Below are positions 47,440-60,199 of a stretch of 64,000 nucleotides of DNA, one piece after another. The stretch covers positions 14,279,413 through 14,343,412 of the forward strand of contig CM065320.1 in the NCBI GenBank assembly GCA_033032175.1, written 5' to 3'. Below the pieces are notes generated by a model. The model was not told where the DNA came from and made no database searches. It worked only from the letters and a program-made list of their open reading frames with translations. Positions within the stretch are counted from its first letter, which is position 1. Every line of letters starts with the position of its first letter. A program made the translations under genes and the position numbers. The stretch comes from Saturnia japonica. Lineage: Eukaryota; Arthropoda; Insecta; Lepidoptera; Saturniidae.

Positions 47440-47745
47440 AAAAAACATCCAGGTAAAACTTAAATTTTCAGAGCAGTCAATCGTGAACAAGACATTTTTT
47501 AACTAAGAAGAAAACCAAGTTCAATGATTTTGAGGAATTCCCTGATATAATATCTTCAAAGTCAACGATTCAATGTCAATGAAATTAGAATGACACCTTG
47601 CCTTGATTTATCCCCTTACCAATTATAAAAATGATCATCTAAGTAGGTTCATAAACAATTAAGTTATGGCTGAACATCCATAAAAATAGATACATTGGAA
47701 TTGAGAGCCTCCTCTTTTTTTTTAAGTCGGTAAAAAATATATAGT
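47440..47745 (+). repeat. Dispersed repeat, copy of the 8.6 kb element
   Basis: Shares 'aaccaagttcaatgattttgaggaa', 'atgatcatctaagtaggttcataaacaa', 'aagttatggctgaacat' and the tail 'aagtcggtaaaaa' with 8600-8815, in the same order and orientation. Confidence 0.65.
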
Positions 47746-47939
47746 ATTCTTTTGAAGGCTTTACCACAAATCTCACCGGATGTTAAGTGACAATGTGACA
47801 AAAGATGGTAGCAGGCTAAGCCTGGAGCAACTCACTCTCAAATGCAGTCGCCGGAATCAACTCAACGGAGTTTGGCGATAAATTATGAACTTGACGTTAG
47901 TAATTAGCCAGAAGGCACATAGGTTTTATATACACAACT

Positions 47940-48560
47940 AGCTTCGCCCCACGGTTTCACCCGTGTTCATTTTCATCAAACAAAAACCGCGCCGCCAACG
48001 TACCTGTGTTGCCATCATAATTGTTCTCACTTTCCGCAAGTACAAATTATTTCCTATCTCCTAAAAACGATGAGTCCAAATAGCTATCAAGGGCAAAAAT
48101 TAACTTCATGATAAATGTGTTTATGATAAAGTAACTTTTGTTCGTAAGAAATAAAATGCCATTCTTGAAATTAAAGCTCATAAATACATTTTAAAATATA
48201 AAAAAAAAAAAACAAACAAGTACTCTAATGTGGCTTATGTATAAGAGATAGGCATATAAAGCTATCTCAAACTTTTTTTTAGATATACTAAGGACCAATA
48301 TTTTTGTAGAGCATTGTATTTACTTATCATTAACCATTACGCCAGCGCACGCGGGTAAAGCATAATGGGTGGGCTTCCACTTCCGACTTACTTAACAAAA
48401 ATCCAATATTTAAGGCTTGCCGAGAGATGTAGCCTAATGTTAGATAGCTTATACTACTCCTCGTGAAACTGGCTATCACACACAAAAATAATTTTTATAA
48501 TCCGACTGGTATTTCCAGAGGTTAACGTGTTTAAACAAATAAACAAAAAACTTTTCCATA
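47940..48560 (+). repeat. Long dispersed repeat, copy 1 (about 620 bp)
   Basis: Begins 'ctagcttcgccccacggttt' and 'cacccgtg', contains 'cgccaacgtacctgtgt' and 'tttgttcgtaag', then 'actaaggaccaatatttttgtag', 'ttaaccattacgccagcgcac' and 'cttccgacttacttaacaaaaat'. It ends 'ttccagaggttaacgtg' with an A/C-rich tail. The copy at 50235-50850 has the same organisation throughout. Non-coding and probably non-autonomous. Confidence 0.75.
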
Positions 48561-49019
48561 TTCATGATCAGTATCGTTCATATAGTATGTGCCTATCAGG
48601 AAAACTGGACGAAAAATTAACAGTACAGACAGGAAGAACTACACGCTTATTAATATAGATGTAAAATTTTAATTGAAAGTTTTCTCGTATTTCGACTAGT
48701 TAAATAAGATTATATAGGTAAGTTTATCCACATGTTGAACGAGTAAATATAGATCAATCGTAATTATTGAACAGTGTAGTGTGGTACTGTCCACTATTTG
48801 CGTTGGCAACAAAACGCGATTAGCCACATCGGATCAGTCGCGCCAGACGAAAGTGAACGGTCGCGCTTGACGGTCCGATAGGAATGAATTTATTGCGTAA
48901 TACAACACTACAACAACATTACTATGCGATTTAATATGTTATGTTTAAGACGATGTTACCACTTCAATTTATTATTGTTTTTCCTTAGTTTTAATAAATT
49001 TATTAACTTTCATTTTATG

Positions 49020-49265
49020 TTTCTACTAACTGTGCTCCCTGGCTTCACCCGTGTAGCCTGTCCTTGTTCTCTCACTTCCCGGACTAGTGTACAGTTTTTC
49101 ACATCGCTTGTCGTTTATGGTTACTGCTTCGTTCCTTAGAGATGTAGCAAGAAGTTACATAGACAATAAACCTTCCTCAATACATTGGTTATAAAACTTA
49201 ACAGAGATTAGTGTGTCAAAAATAAACAGTCTCTTGACCTCTACAATTTTAGTAGGTATAGATAA
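49020..49265 (+). repeat. Partial dispersed repeat
   Basis: 'ctgtgctccctggcttcacccgtgtagcc' through 'gtttatggttactgcttcgttccttagagatgta' and 'gattagtgtgtcaaa' parallels 58255-58520. This is the same class with the 'ctagctgt-c-c-gtttcacccgtg' head. Confidence 0.55.
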
Positions 49266-50234
49266 CAAATATAACCGTTGCAGCGAAAGTCATTAAATCC
49301 AAATAACTTCACGAAAATATTTCAGATTCGTACTTTTGTTTTCATTACACAATTCACCGTAGAACTGGTTTTCGATATCGCGTGATACGAGGATAAACAA
49401 TATTTACAATCCTTTGTCCGTCGCTGCGTCCACAATGGCTTGCCACCTTCGTGTTTTATAAATAACAACCAGAAACAGTGAAGTAATCCAAACAGTATCT
49501 TGGTTCTATATATTTTTCTTCGTGTATTTTAGCACTAGTACCTATAAAGCACAAACAAACGCGACTAGTGCTGTACGCATAATTTTGTTTCTCGACGATG
49601 TAAAAACCGACTAAGGAAAAAAAAATCACCATCGTCAATCTTCGCTATCACGCCGATCTGCTCAAATGTCTGATGACGTTATATTTGAAGGAGCCGATAT
49701 TATAGGAAAGATGGAACATACTGTTCGGTAGACGTTTTCAGTTTTAGCTTACGGCAAATCTTATCGGCATGTTTGGCTTTGTTTATGCATAGATGAAGAT
49801 TACCGTAAAGCCGTAACTTTAATATATTCTTTGTCCTTATAACAGTAAATAAGATTAATTCTGGAGTAAAAAAAAATATTCCTGGACATTGTAGATTAAG
49901 CTCGTCAAAAGTATGGACATACGAGTACGGATGTTCCTGATATATACTGGTCCGCCGAAAGTGCGGCGTTTATATTTATATAATTGAACCGCGCGGCGAG
50001 TCTGATGAAGCCAAGTCGTTCACCTGTTCACAGCATCTCGTTTAATGTTAATTATTGCGCTCCGCCGGTGTCGCTGTGTCGCGGATCAATAAATTATAAC
50101 GACAAAAAAAAAACCAGAGATCGGGTCCGACCGAAACTAAGGTGCGATCGCATGAAACGATTAATAAGGTTATGGTTTTTTTGTATAAAGGAAATTAAAA
50201 GAATTATGACAAAGGTTAATTAAAAATATATAAT
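49266..50234. other. No gene; CpG-containing patch at 49985-50140
   Basis: Mostly AT-rich. 49985-50140 ('aaccgcgcggcgagtctgatg', then 'gctccgccggtgtcgctgtgtcgcgg') is GC-richer and looks unique. It may be regulatory but has no coding support. Confidence 0.4.
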
Positions 50235-50850
50235 ACTAGCTGTACCCCACTGTTACACCCGTTTTTTATATTCGACTAACACCGCTTCGCTAATGCACCA
50301 GTGTGTAGCTTACAGTACTATATAATCCTAGATCGGAGCGAGTGTTCCATTATCTCGTAAACTATGTGGTCCAAATAACATGGTATAAAGGGCAAAGTTT
50401 AACTTCATAAAATTGCCTTTGTGTTGAAGTAGGTAGCTTTTGTTCGTAAGGATTAATATGTTATGCTTAATAATAATGCTCATAAATCAATTTTTAATCT
50501 TCAACAAAAAAGAAAAATCCCAAAGTACCTTATTTGCTAATTATGTGTATGAGATGCAATTGTCTATTTTTTTTGGATATACTAAGGACCAATATTTTTG
50601 GAGAAAATTGTATTTACGTATCATTAACCATTACGCCAGCGTACACCGACAAAGCAGTTCGGGAGAGCTTTCACTTCCGACTTACTTAACAAAAATCAAT
50701 ATTTAAGGCTAGGTGAGAGATGCAGTCTAATGTTAGATAGCCTATATACTATTCCTCGTGAACCTGGCTATCATTTACAAAAATAATTTTTCGAACTCGA
50801 CTGGTAGTTCCAGAGATTAGCGTGTATAAACAAACAAACAAAAAATCTCT
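50235..50850 (+). repeat. Long dispersed repeat, copy 2 (about 615 bp)
   Basis: Matches 47940-48560 in order: head 'ctagctgtaccccactgtta', 'tatctcgtaaactatgtggtcc', 'gcttttgttcgtaagg', 'tatactaaggaccaatatttttgg', 'ccattacgccagcgtac', 'cttccgacttacttaacaaaa' and 'ttccagagattagcgtg', ending in an A/C-rich 'aaacaaacaaacaaaaaa' tail. Confidence 0.75.
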
Positions 50851-53035
50851 TCCGCTTTATTATGATTATTATGTATGGATTAATATTTGAACTGACTATA
50901 CTATTAGCCTTAGAGGCGCTGAAGCCGCTGCGACTTTTACAGCTTCACCGAAGTTGGTTTATGTATGGATTATTATTGTCCATAAATTTATAGTGTATTA
51001 AATCTATGTTAACTAACTTCACTATAAGAGTATCTTAATTCTTAAATATATAGACGTATTTCTTGTTCTACAGCAACACATATTATGTAAAACAACCTTT
51101 ACTGCTTTTGCTATTCTTGTAATTTTTTTTATAAAGCTGCTGCTGATTTTTTTTTTTTTTTTTTTTTAAGTTATTAATTCAGAAATACTTCACTGTGCAT
51201 TTGAAAGATAAACATATTTTCCTGATAAACTGTAAAATAAAGTAAAAACAGCTACTATGTATGTAATTTAAAGCAATACCGATGATGTTATGTAATATAA
51301 TCTGGCAACTCGAAACAATAATCTGATGATCTTCGTAAAGGAATACATAATTACAAGCGTTGCATGTCAAGAACGAGAATGTAAATTATAACATTATTAG
51401 TTCAATGGACGGCGATGTTATCACAGCATGTGAACGGTGCAGATCATGGGGGTAATTTGTGGTGGGGCAACGAACCTTGAACTACGGGCCCGCATGCCCA
51501 TTGTCCAGTAAACAATGTCCACTTGTGGCATGTAGTATTGGTACCTTTTGTTTAGTCTGTATTCACATGCCTACAATTCAAGTGCAAATGTTGCTTGTTG
51601 AGAACAAAATATTTCGGGTAAGTATACTTTGTTTTTTAAAAAGGTTAACAACTTTTAATGTGATCCCTTGGCCCGAACAAATTTCTTTACGTAGCCTGAC
51701 AGTAAGTACAATCCACGGTCAGCGGTGAGTGCCTGAGTTACAATTCATAACATAAAGAACAATGCATACCAAGAATCTTAAAGAAATCGTTCGGTAAATA
51801 CAAAAACTGAACTTATCTCGTAACACAAATATTTCCCTATTTCAACCCCGTACTATTTCCATTCCCCTATCATACTTTGCGACTTTTATAAAGGTGAACA
51901 TAGTAAACAATATTACATACTTAAAATAAAATAGGTAAAATAATATTTCAAGAACAGAAGAAAGTGTGGACGTTTACACAACATATCAAACTTTCTATGA
52001 CCATTGCGATATATATAGATAGTAATAGAGAGTGTCTTTAGTGATCATATAAAACTATAAATCATATTATAATTTATAATGGTTTCCGATATAAATTTCA
52101 GTGCGTAATTCGCTCGCTGACTTTCGTTATTCAGTTAAGGAAATTTGCATGCCCTTTGCAAATTTCTACATATATAATAATAATATACCACTGTGACTGT
52201 GACCTCTACGGTCGTTCCAACAATTACCAATATCACATTACTGTCATGTTTCAATTTTATTAAGTCAATATGCGAACGGTTTTAGCGGGAATTAAATTTG
52301 GTCATGCAAATCTTTGTAAATCTATTATATAATATAAAACTCTATTATAAGAGTCTTAGTACCTACGGCAATCACCAATTTACTGAACTTTATTTAGACT
52401 GGACTATATCTACAAATACGTTTGCAAAAATTAGTATCAGTACCTACTACAAATAATACGGCGCCAAAAACTGATATGGAGGGAAAAAAAATTGCAAAGA
52501 TTAAAGTTTCCAAGATGAATTACCACAGTATCATTCAGTTGATATAATTATATTTATAAGTTCTTAGTTCACATTTGGTATCGAATGATTATAATACAAG
52601 CTGTGTCCGCGACTTCGTTCGCGTGTAAATTCGTGTACGAAAAACGACGATAAAAAAAGAGATGTAGGTGTTTTGAAATTTAACATCGGCGATTTAACCT
52701 CGTTTCATGCTTTGCGAATATCTCGGATCCTTGAGACGCACAGTGGTACCCAAGTTTAGCTGTCAGCTTTGCCTCATATTCACTACTTTCGATCGAACGA
52801 TATTTTGCCATACGTCAAAGTACAGATTTCGACTCTTTACTCTTTTATTAAAAGTATATATGTAAAATACAACTGCCTTGAATCCTGAGTAAAACTAAAA
52901 GAAATACTGCTCTCAATTATCAGCTAAATATATGATACAATATTATGTTGGTGATACTGCAACATGTTGTATGCTATAAGATTCGGTGGACTTGCGAACG
53001 AAAAAGCGCTATAACAGCAGAAAATACAATTGAAA
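50851..53035. other. No gene; repeat scraps and a T21 tract
   Basis: 50915-50960 is a scrap related to the 32.6-33.0 kb repeat. T21 lies at 51147-51167. 52590-52660 is a dispersed-repeat head. No exon or RNA gene is supported; an open frame at 51459-51728 has no recognisable domain. Confidence 0.5.
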
Positions 53036-53120
53036 AAGAATTTCCGCCGCCAGGTCTCGAACTACACCTTTAACACGAACAACACTCGTGTCTCAATCAA
53101 CTTAGCTACGGCGAATTGTT
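53036..53120 (-). repeat. tRNA-derived SINE head, minus orientation
   Basis: On the minus strand 'cgccgtagctaagttgattgag' resembles a tRNA A-box region and 'gtagttcgagacctgg' a B box about 45 nt later. The spacing suits a tRNA-derived SINE; cloverleaf pairing is incomplete. Confidence 0.5.
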
Positions 53121-53299
53121 ATTCCTTTGCGAAATTGTCAAACTAGTAGCGTAAACTATGATACATAGGTACTGGTAGATTTTAATTATTTCTTGAATAT
53201 TAATGTCGGCACAAAAATCTCAGCCATTTGATGTATAAAAAACTATTGGTTTATAGCTCAAATACACTGCCACTTGTCCTAAAAGTTGTATTAAAGAAA

Positions 53300-53535
53300 C
53301 TGCCTCATTGGCCCAGCATAACAGCTAAACTCGAGGTCCTGGGTTATATTCTTGGGTCGAGCAGTGTTTTTGGGGTTTTCTAAGACATCCTCAGTAGCAG
53401 TTCGAAGTTTGACTTTGTGCCCGAATAATGGCAATGGGCTCGCTCCCTGTTACATGGGACCTAAAATACATACCCGGTGTACTGTATACATTTAGTACAC
53501 CTCTGCCTAACCCTTTGCGGATACAGGCGTGATGG
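53300..53535 (+). repeat. tRNA-derived lepidopteran SINE copy
   Basis: Starts 'attggcccagcataacagct' with a B-box-like 'gaggtcctgggtta'. It continues 'aatgggctcgctccctgttacatgggac' and 'ggtgtactgtatac', and ends 'acctctgcctaaccctttgcggatacaggcgtgatggtatg'. This 3' part is a recognisable, widely dispersed lepidopteran SINE body. Confidence 0.7.
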
Positions 53536-55259
53536 TATGTTATGTTAACATGAGAACTTACACACAACTGTACACAGCTGACTCTGGTACTGCAGTTTAG
53601 AAATTAAAAGGTCGGAACAAATTTCAACATGAATATTATGCATGTATGTCAATCATTTTTTTTTGTAAACTCCGTTCCTGATGTGTTGTTTAGTGTTATA
53701 CGTATAGGAAGTATAAGATCTACATTCAAGATTGGTTTGTTTAACATTAGATATATAGATTTTACTAACGATATAACACCACGATTTGCGTGCACCTAGA
53801 CAATCGTAAAAAAAGTTGACAGTCTCTCTCTCCTGCAAGACCAGTTCATAGTAACATAGGCAGTATTGCAGTATCACCGACGAATTCAGTAATAAATCGG
53901 AAAATAAACCATTACCTTCGTGGTTTAATATTTATTGCGCCTATTAAACTGAACAATTTATTATTCAATTAACAGAGAGTGTAATTATTTGAGACGCGTC
54001 AATAAACTGAGCGATAAATACAATTTATTTGTCAATAAAATGCAAAGTTTAAGTCACACAGCAGATGCAGTAACTTATAATAATGCCTTATTTTACAAAC
54101 ACGATGATATCTTCTGCCTTTAAAATAGGAACTTTTTTTGTCATAAAATTATGTGGACCGACTACGGACATTATTTTATATTAGAGTCTAATTCAACAAT
54201 AGATTCTTAATATAACTCACACTTTAGTATAGACCTTTTAATACTTCATATTAATCGATATAACTGATTTGCAACTGATGTAAATACTTTAGCATACAGG
54301 TAGGGACCTTAAAAAGTAGCAATGAGTTGGAATCGAGTCTTTTTCCTTTAAAGGGTGCTACAAAGTTTAATAATATTTCAAGTATGAGAGTCCTTCGACT
54401 TTCGCATTTCAACTGAGTTATGGTCCGATCGGCAGGGTCATGCAATAGTATCGCCGCACTATACATATAGGGGCCACGTCCACCGGGAAAACAAATCCCT
54501 TGAAGTCGGGTAGTGTTTTAGGCTGTTTTTGCTGGTTTATTATACACATTAGTACATTACACACGCAAAGGCGCTCTTGACAAGTACGGACTGCGCATTT
54601 CGGCCTGCGTTCCGAACCACGGTTAGACCCGCAAAGTTCCAACCGCGTTCAAAACGGTCGCACTCATTTGTCGACAAAAATGTAACCAAGTCGGTAGTCT
54701 AAACCGTGCATGTGAATGAATTTACAAAGTTTTGACGTCAGTTTGGACTGGCGCGTGGGGCGTAGAAAGTCACCTATTTTAAATGTTTTTAGTTCGGTTT
54801 TAAATATTTCTGTAATCTCAGCAAGAACTTGCAACTGATTTATGGACTCATGTGGTTATTTGAAAGTGTCAGGCATATATTATGATATGTTTAATAATTT
54901 ATTGATTCAATGCTGTTGTTGGATTTTAGTGAAAGAAAGGTTATATTATTTGTTTGTCTAAATTTTTTAAACACTGCTTAAAAGTAGTTCATTTTCACTC
55001 GAAAGCTATTAGTTTAACTGATGTATATTGTAATCATAAAAACAAAACAAAACATTTATTTAAAAAAAAAACATGTGAATATTGAGATTATAGGTGTCAC
55101 ATATTTGGTCATTAAATTCGCGGATAAAAAATATTGTCCTGTGCACCAGCCAACCATGGTTTATATACCAATATAAACCGATGATTTGATTCGGAAAATT
55201 ACTTCCCCAAAACACAAGATACCTGAAGATTATTTTTTTCTTACGTTTCTTTTTTTATA
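53536..55259. other. No gene; CpG-richer block 54410-54770
   Basis: AT-rich overall. 54410-54770 is GC-richer and CpG-containing but shows no reading frame with homology. It could be regulatory DNA for the upstream part of jing. Confidence 0.4.
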
Positions 55260-55520
55260 AAGTTACTAGCAGTGCTCCGCGGTTTCGCCCATTTAAATTT
55301 AATTGGACCAACTTTCCACCTGAATTTAGCCTCAAGGGCATCGTCCTCCATAATATTCGACATGTTTGGCCTATGCATTTCTTGGTCTTTAGTAAATAAT
55401 AGTTAATTGAAGTAAGTACCAAAGGCTCGGTTTATAAATTTCATCTTGATAGCTCTCATCTTTGTGCCGTGCCTCTGTTACTTTTCTGAGCTCTTTGCGG
55501 AATGCTCCTTTTAATTATTT
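55260..55520 (+). repeat. Dispersed repeat copy
   Basis: Head 'actagcagtgctccgcggtttcgccc' belongs to the same group as 47940, 50235 and 58255; the body is diverged. Non-coding. Confidence 0.55.
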
Positions 55521-56281
55521 TTATTACATAATTTTAAAAGTTCATCGTAGGCCACATTGTGTAAATTTCGGTTCTACAAACAAACAAATATGTTGTCGGT
55601 ACAACTGAATAAATTCCAAAATATCCTTCGCGCTCCAAACCGGCATGTTTGATTTTTGCTTTCACACTTGGAACGCACACAAAACTAAAGTAAAGAGCGT
55701 ATGATCGAAATGTCATATCGTACCTCCTACCGTAGCACGTTTACACGCACCTTTCAGAACGTGGGATGGAATGAGGCGAGCCGTTTCTCGCGGTCCGAAC
55801 TTCACGTGTGAAGGCTGCTATTCACAGCGTCTACTACTGAGCGACTAGATATGAAGCATATTACATGAAAGTAAATAGCGTTTGCATAGTTGTTCACAAA
55901 CATATGCCGTTGAGGACGGAACGACTTTTACGACAGTTAATTATCACGACATATTAACATTAATTTACATTTCCTATGGCCGTAATAAACAAACTAAACA
56001 CAGCAATGCTAATACACCGACAGACGGCTCGAGAGATGCTTTTAAAACTTATGGTTTTTTTAATTTTATTTTTGGAATAACATTACGTGTTGAACTGCAT
56101 TGCTTTTCCATCGTCAAACAAATAACGTAAAACATTTACATATTTAAAATGTTATAATTAAGTAATAACTGTCAACGCTTTTATCTTTACTTGGCAAAAT
56201 GTCCACATTGTATATTATGATAAGTACGGTGCAGTTAAAAAAGAATTATTACACTGCAGGTCTATCACAGCCGATTTTTGG

Positions 56282-56328
56282 TTGGGAGGGGGGGGGGGGT
56301 TGCACGACCGCAGGATTGTGCGGTCGTG
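56282..56328. repeat. Long G run followed by a perfect 10-bp hairpin
   Basis: A near-continuous G run (56288-56299) is followed at once by CACGACCGCA (56303-56312), a 6-nt loop, and TGCGGTCGTG (56319-56328), the exact reverse complement. Both structures are visible directly. Their role, if any, is unknown. Confidence 0.8.
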
Positions 56329-58100
56329 ATTCCTCTTAAAATACTCATAATATCGATTGCGATTGAATCGTCTGTCATTCTTCCAATGCACTTTCTTCAT
56401 GTTAAACCCTTCATGCATTCGCTCATTCCACGTTAGTTCTAAGTGCTTCTTACTACTGTGAAAACTTCCTTAATTTTGTTGTTGGAGCTGAGAATATTTT
56501 TATTAATAGCTCGGCATATTGACGGTAGGTACTATACCTGATGGTAGTAAGCACAGGACAATCCTAACACAACGACGACTACAGAGAGATCGTAATCCAT
56601 CGACGGTCGCTGCTATCATGCCAGCCTGTATTAATTTAACTGTACATGCTCAGGCTGATCCCGAAACGCACACGTAAAAGCGAGTCACTATGACGGAATT
56701 TTCACCACATGCATGGTGGTCGCGAACCAGTCGAGCAAAACAGTCCTACCCCCCACAAATTAAACTGATAGGAAATGTTTAACATCGATTGGCCTCTTAT
56801 ATAAATGCAATATATCAAGGCCAAAAAAATTTTGTTGAACCGAGGTCAAGAAGAAAACTGATATTACACTACGAGCGTAGCCAGGGGCGGGAGGGGGAAC
56901 AGCTACCCCCTCCCTAAACTTTCGATCGGAGTGCTGCCGAAAGGAAGAGTAGATAACTCGGATAGGCTAGTATAAAAATAATTCTTTGCCACCCCTCGCC
57001 CCAAACCACTGTGTAGCTATAAAAGTCATTAGAGGCTCCATGGCCCCTAAGGCTAACAGTACATAATATACAGCCAGACAAAAAAAAAAACAGAAAAAAA
57101 ACTCCTTACCAAAATCGTAGCTATGCATTCCACCTATCCAGCAGAATATATAGAACCGTTTTAAGCTCGCGCGGTTCCTCGTATGTCGTGTACTTTATGA
57201 AATGAACAAAAAGTTCAGTTCATACGATCAGATACACAAAAAGTGCTCATAAAACGCTACCGTTATTAGACGCACATGCATGTTATAACTTTTTAAGCGG
57301 TGGGTTTTTTCCGATCACATCTTGTTATCGTTGCAGGATTTGAAAATAAACTAACTATCAATCACTGTAATACATTTTATAAAATAATAGTTTCAATATT
57401 GTACATAAAAACGCATCGTAGATTAATTTCACAAATCCCGAAATAAATTAAAACTAGTGAAGGGTTGGAAAGCTGTTGTCAGTTCGTGATTATTTGGTAA
57501 GTATTTAAAAAGGCGCGTCGCTGTGATGCTGATGCAAAATTTCTATGATATTAATAATTCAATAGCGTTTTAACAATAAATAACTTGGACATTTTTAAAA
57601 GTTACGTAACAAAAAAACATTTAATAAAATGGAAAAACCTAACTTTTATTTCTCTATTTTATTATATCCACATTTATTTTTTCAATGATTTAAAAACAGA
57701 ATGATTTAAGTGGTCATTCGGAAAAGTAATTACTGCATAGAAAAATAATAATATTACATTATTATTACGCGACGATGACATCAAAGCAGTAAACGCAAGG
57801 GCTGTCCTGTGCGTCCCGTGTCCCAGGGACTTACTTGTCGTTAACAATAATAAAATCAATACATATAGTGCTCAGGGTTGGCAACACGGCTACTTAGACG
57901 AATTCTTTCCTTGTTATACGAGAATACATTCAAACTGGATTATAAATGACAACATTAATAGTGATGTTAAATAATACTCTACGATTATTTTTATTTATTC
58001 TAGTTCTATTATGGTAAAGCAGTAATAGTGAATTATGTTTTTTCCGCGATGATTGAAGCGAAGAACCTGATGTTTTTATTAAGTATTATGTTTGTTGTGG
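56329..58100. other. No gene; repeat scraps
   Basis: 56860-57080 contains GC-rich repeat debris, including 'gaggctccatggcccctaaggctaacagt', which is related to the 32.9 kb repeat. 57866-57890 'gctcagggttggcaacacggc' resembles a hAT terminus, but no matching opposite end was found. No coding region. Confidence 0.45.
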
Positions 58101-58254
58101 AGCGTTTTGGTCGTAGGGAATCTGCCGCGCACCGCGCCGCGTCGCCAAGGCCGCTGATAGGTTTAAAGTCAGCATGTATATGTATAGGCAGCACGAGTGA
58201 AAACTAAACTTGAACGTTTTTCAAGTTTATCTGTTCTATATTATAATCAATCAA

Positions 58255-58520
58255 CTAGCTGTGCCTCACAGTTTCACCCGTGTTCAATTTAAAAGCACCT
58301 TTGTAGCTTATCATTTTTCTCGCTTCTTGTACTTGTCTCCAATTTGCCGGATCACTTAACGTTCAAGGCTACTCTTCCGTTACTTAGGGTCATCGGGTAA
58401 AGTTATATAGCCTATAACCATTCTCAATAAATAGTCTATAAATTGCTTAATTTCTTTTACAAATCTGACACTCATACTTTGTAAGATTAACGTGTTGTGA
58501 AACAAACAATCTTTTATAAG
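58255..58520 (+). repeat. Dispersed repeat copy
   Basis: Head 'ctagctgtgcctcacagttt' and 'cacccgtgttcaattt', then 'attaacgtgttgtgaaacaaacaa' at the 3' end. Same group as the 47.9 and 50.2 kb copies but shorter. Confidence 0.6.
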
Positions 58521-58649
58521 TATAAATATAGAGGATGCAATATTGTGAAAGAAAAAGTCAAAACTAAATAAGGAGAACGTATACGATCAAACAACGCCCA
58601 CGACAAAGCTTGTTTTAATTTAAAACTTTTTTTACAATTTGAATTTTGG

Positions 58650-58740
58650 GCAAAGCGCTCGCACGGCCTGACCACGGTCGTCGACACCGCAGTGCGCGGC
58701 CCCGGGCCCGGTCTGAACCAGCCGCGCAGTGCGTAGCTCG
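58650..58740. promoter_or_regulatory. Short CpG-rich block
   Basis: 'cgctcgcacggcctgaccacgg', then 'cagtgcgcggccccgggcccgg' and 'gccgcgcagtgcgtagctcg', in otherwise AT-rich DNA. A C-rich run follows near 58820-58840. Candidate promoter or enhancer only. Confidence 0.25.
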
Positions 58741-59934
58741 TTATACGAATTACATTTATATTTCTATTACGTAACTAGGCTCTATTTCTCACATTTACAT
58801 ACAAACGCTAATGTTAGCTCCCCCCCCTCCCCTCCCTTTCCCTCCTTACATCTACTAACCGCACGTGTTAAAACACGACCAGCCTGTGAAACGAAGTTTT
58901 TTTAATTGCATTCAATTTATTATTACCCTAAATAATATTAAATTAAAGAACATTATTTTTGTAAGTCATTAAGTGGTGTCAGTATTTTGCTCTTATAAAA
59001 AAGCTTTATTATCTGAAAAATAATTACGTTAATTGTGAGTTTCCATCATTAGAACATGGTATTGAAGACTTTTGAAGGTCACCGATTAACATTCCGAAAT
59101 TATTAACAAATTTTTAAGGCTTACTTGAAAAACAGGGCCCAACTTAAGCCATTGGGTCTAGGAAGCGTGAAATTTGCACAAGAGTTCCTTAAATAACGTA
59201 GGTGAGCACTAAGAGGGAACTTTTGAAAATTTACCACCTAAGGGAGTTAAAAATAGGATAATTCCTGAGATATCGCTGATAAGAAATCCTATTAGGCACA
59301 CGGCTAATTCTAGGTGTGTTCCGGGTGTGCTGTACTTGAGAGCCAGTTCTCACACTAGGCTTAACGTTTTATTATTATCTTGGGCCATATTATCATCACT
59401 TAAACAATCGAGTGAGACTGTAGTCAAACGCTACTAATCCTATATACGATTTAAAAAACAAGCTAAACTATTATTATTAACCCTCCTTTTTTGCAGTCGG
59501 GTAAAGAAAACCAGACTGCAACAAAAACAATTGACTTAAAAAAAAAAAAACTATTTTTGCTTATTATTTGATTCCCAGACGTCGTACTTAAATATTATTT
59601 AGCCTATGTCACTCCCAAAATTAAGACGCATCTAACGGTAGCTCGTATATTAAAAACCATCAAGCCGTTTAGGATACAGAGCGTGCCAAAAAATAGACAT
59701 ATATACGCTCGAAAAACATAACCCTCCTATTTCGCAGTCGAGTAAAAAGGTACTATTTAATCAATATCTTACCTGATATTAAATAAAGTCCTATTTTGCC
59801 CTTGGATGGGTAAACACTGGTTCTGAGCTACTGTTGCCAGAACAAATCGACAAATGATTGGTGCCGTATTTTCAATAAAAGGGTTGAGATGCTATGCAGA
59901 TGAGCGATACAAAATTTGCAACACGATTTTTCCA

Positions 59935-60035
59935 TCGTCGTAAGCTGGTGCTCACTGTGGGATTCGAACTCACTTTCATCTACACGGTTTTACAGTGCCA
60001 CCAGTATATTATGTTGGCGCAGCAGTGCGCCACAG
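59935..60035 (-). repeat. tRNA-derived SINE head, minus orientation
   Basis: The minus strand reads 'ctggtggcactgtaaaaccg', then 'gtgagttcgaatcccacagtg', an A-box/B-box arrangement with a canonical GTTCGAATCC B box. The overlapping 79-codon open frame (59894-60133) is not considered a gene. Confidence 0.55.
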
Positions 60036-60199
60036 TGCACATGACCTGTGTTCACTGTGTAGTGTTTACCACCATGGTCGACTCAAAATTGAATTTAGTT
60101 CGAAACGAAATTAATACCCAAGAACATTCTTAGTATAAATCTATACAATTAATAAAATTGAAGTGTCTGTTTATAAATAAAAATAAAATGTCAAAATAA

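Noticed and set aside
57866..57890. A second hAT-like terminus ('cagggttggcaacacgg')
   Set aside because: No matching opposite end or 8-bp duplication was found nearby, so it is not called as an element.
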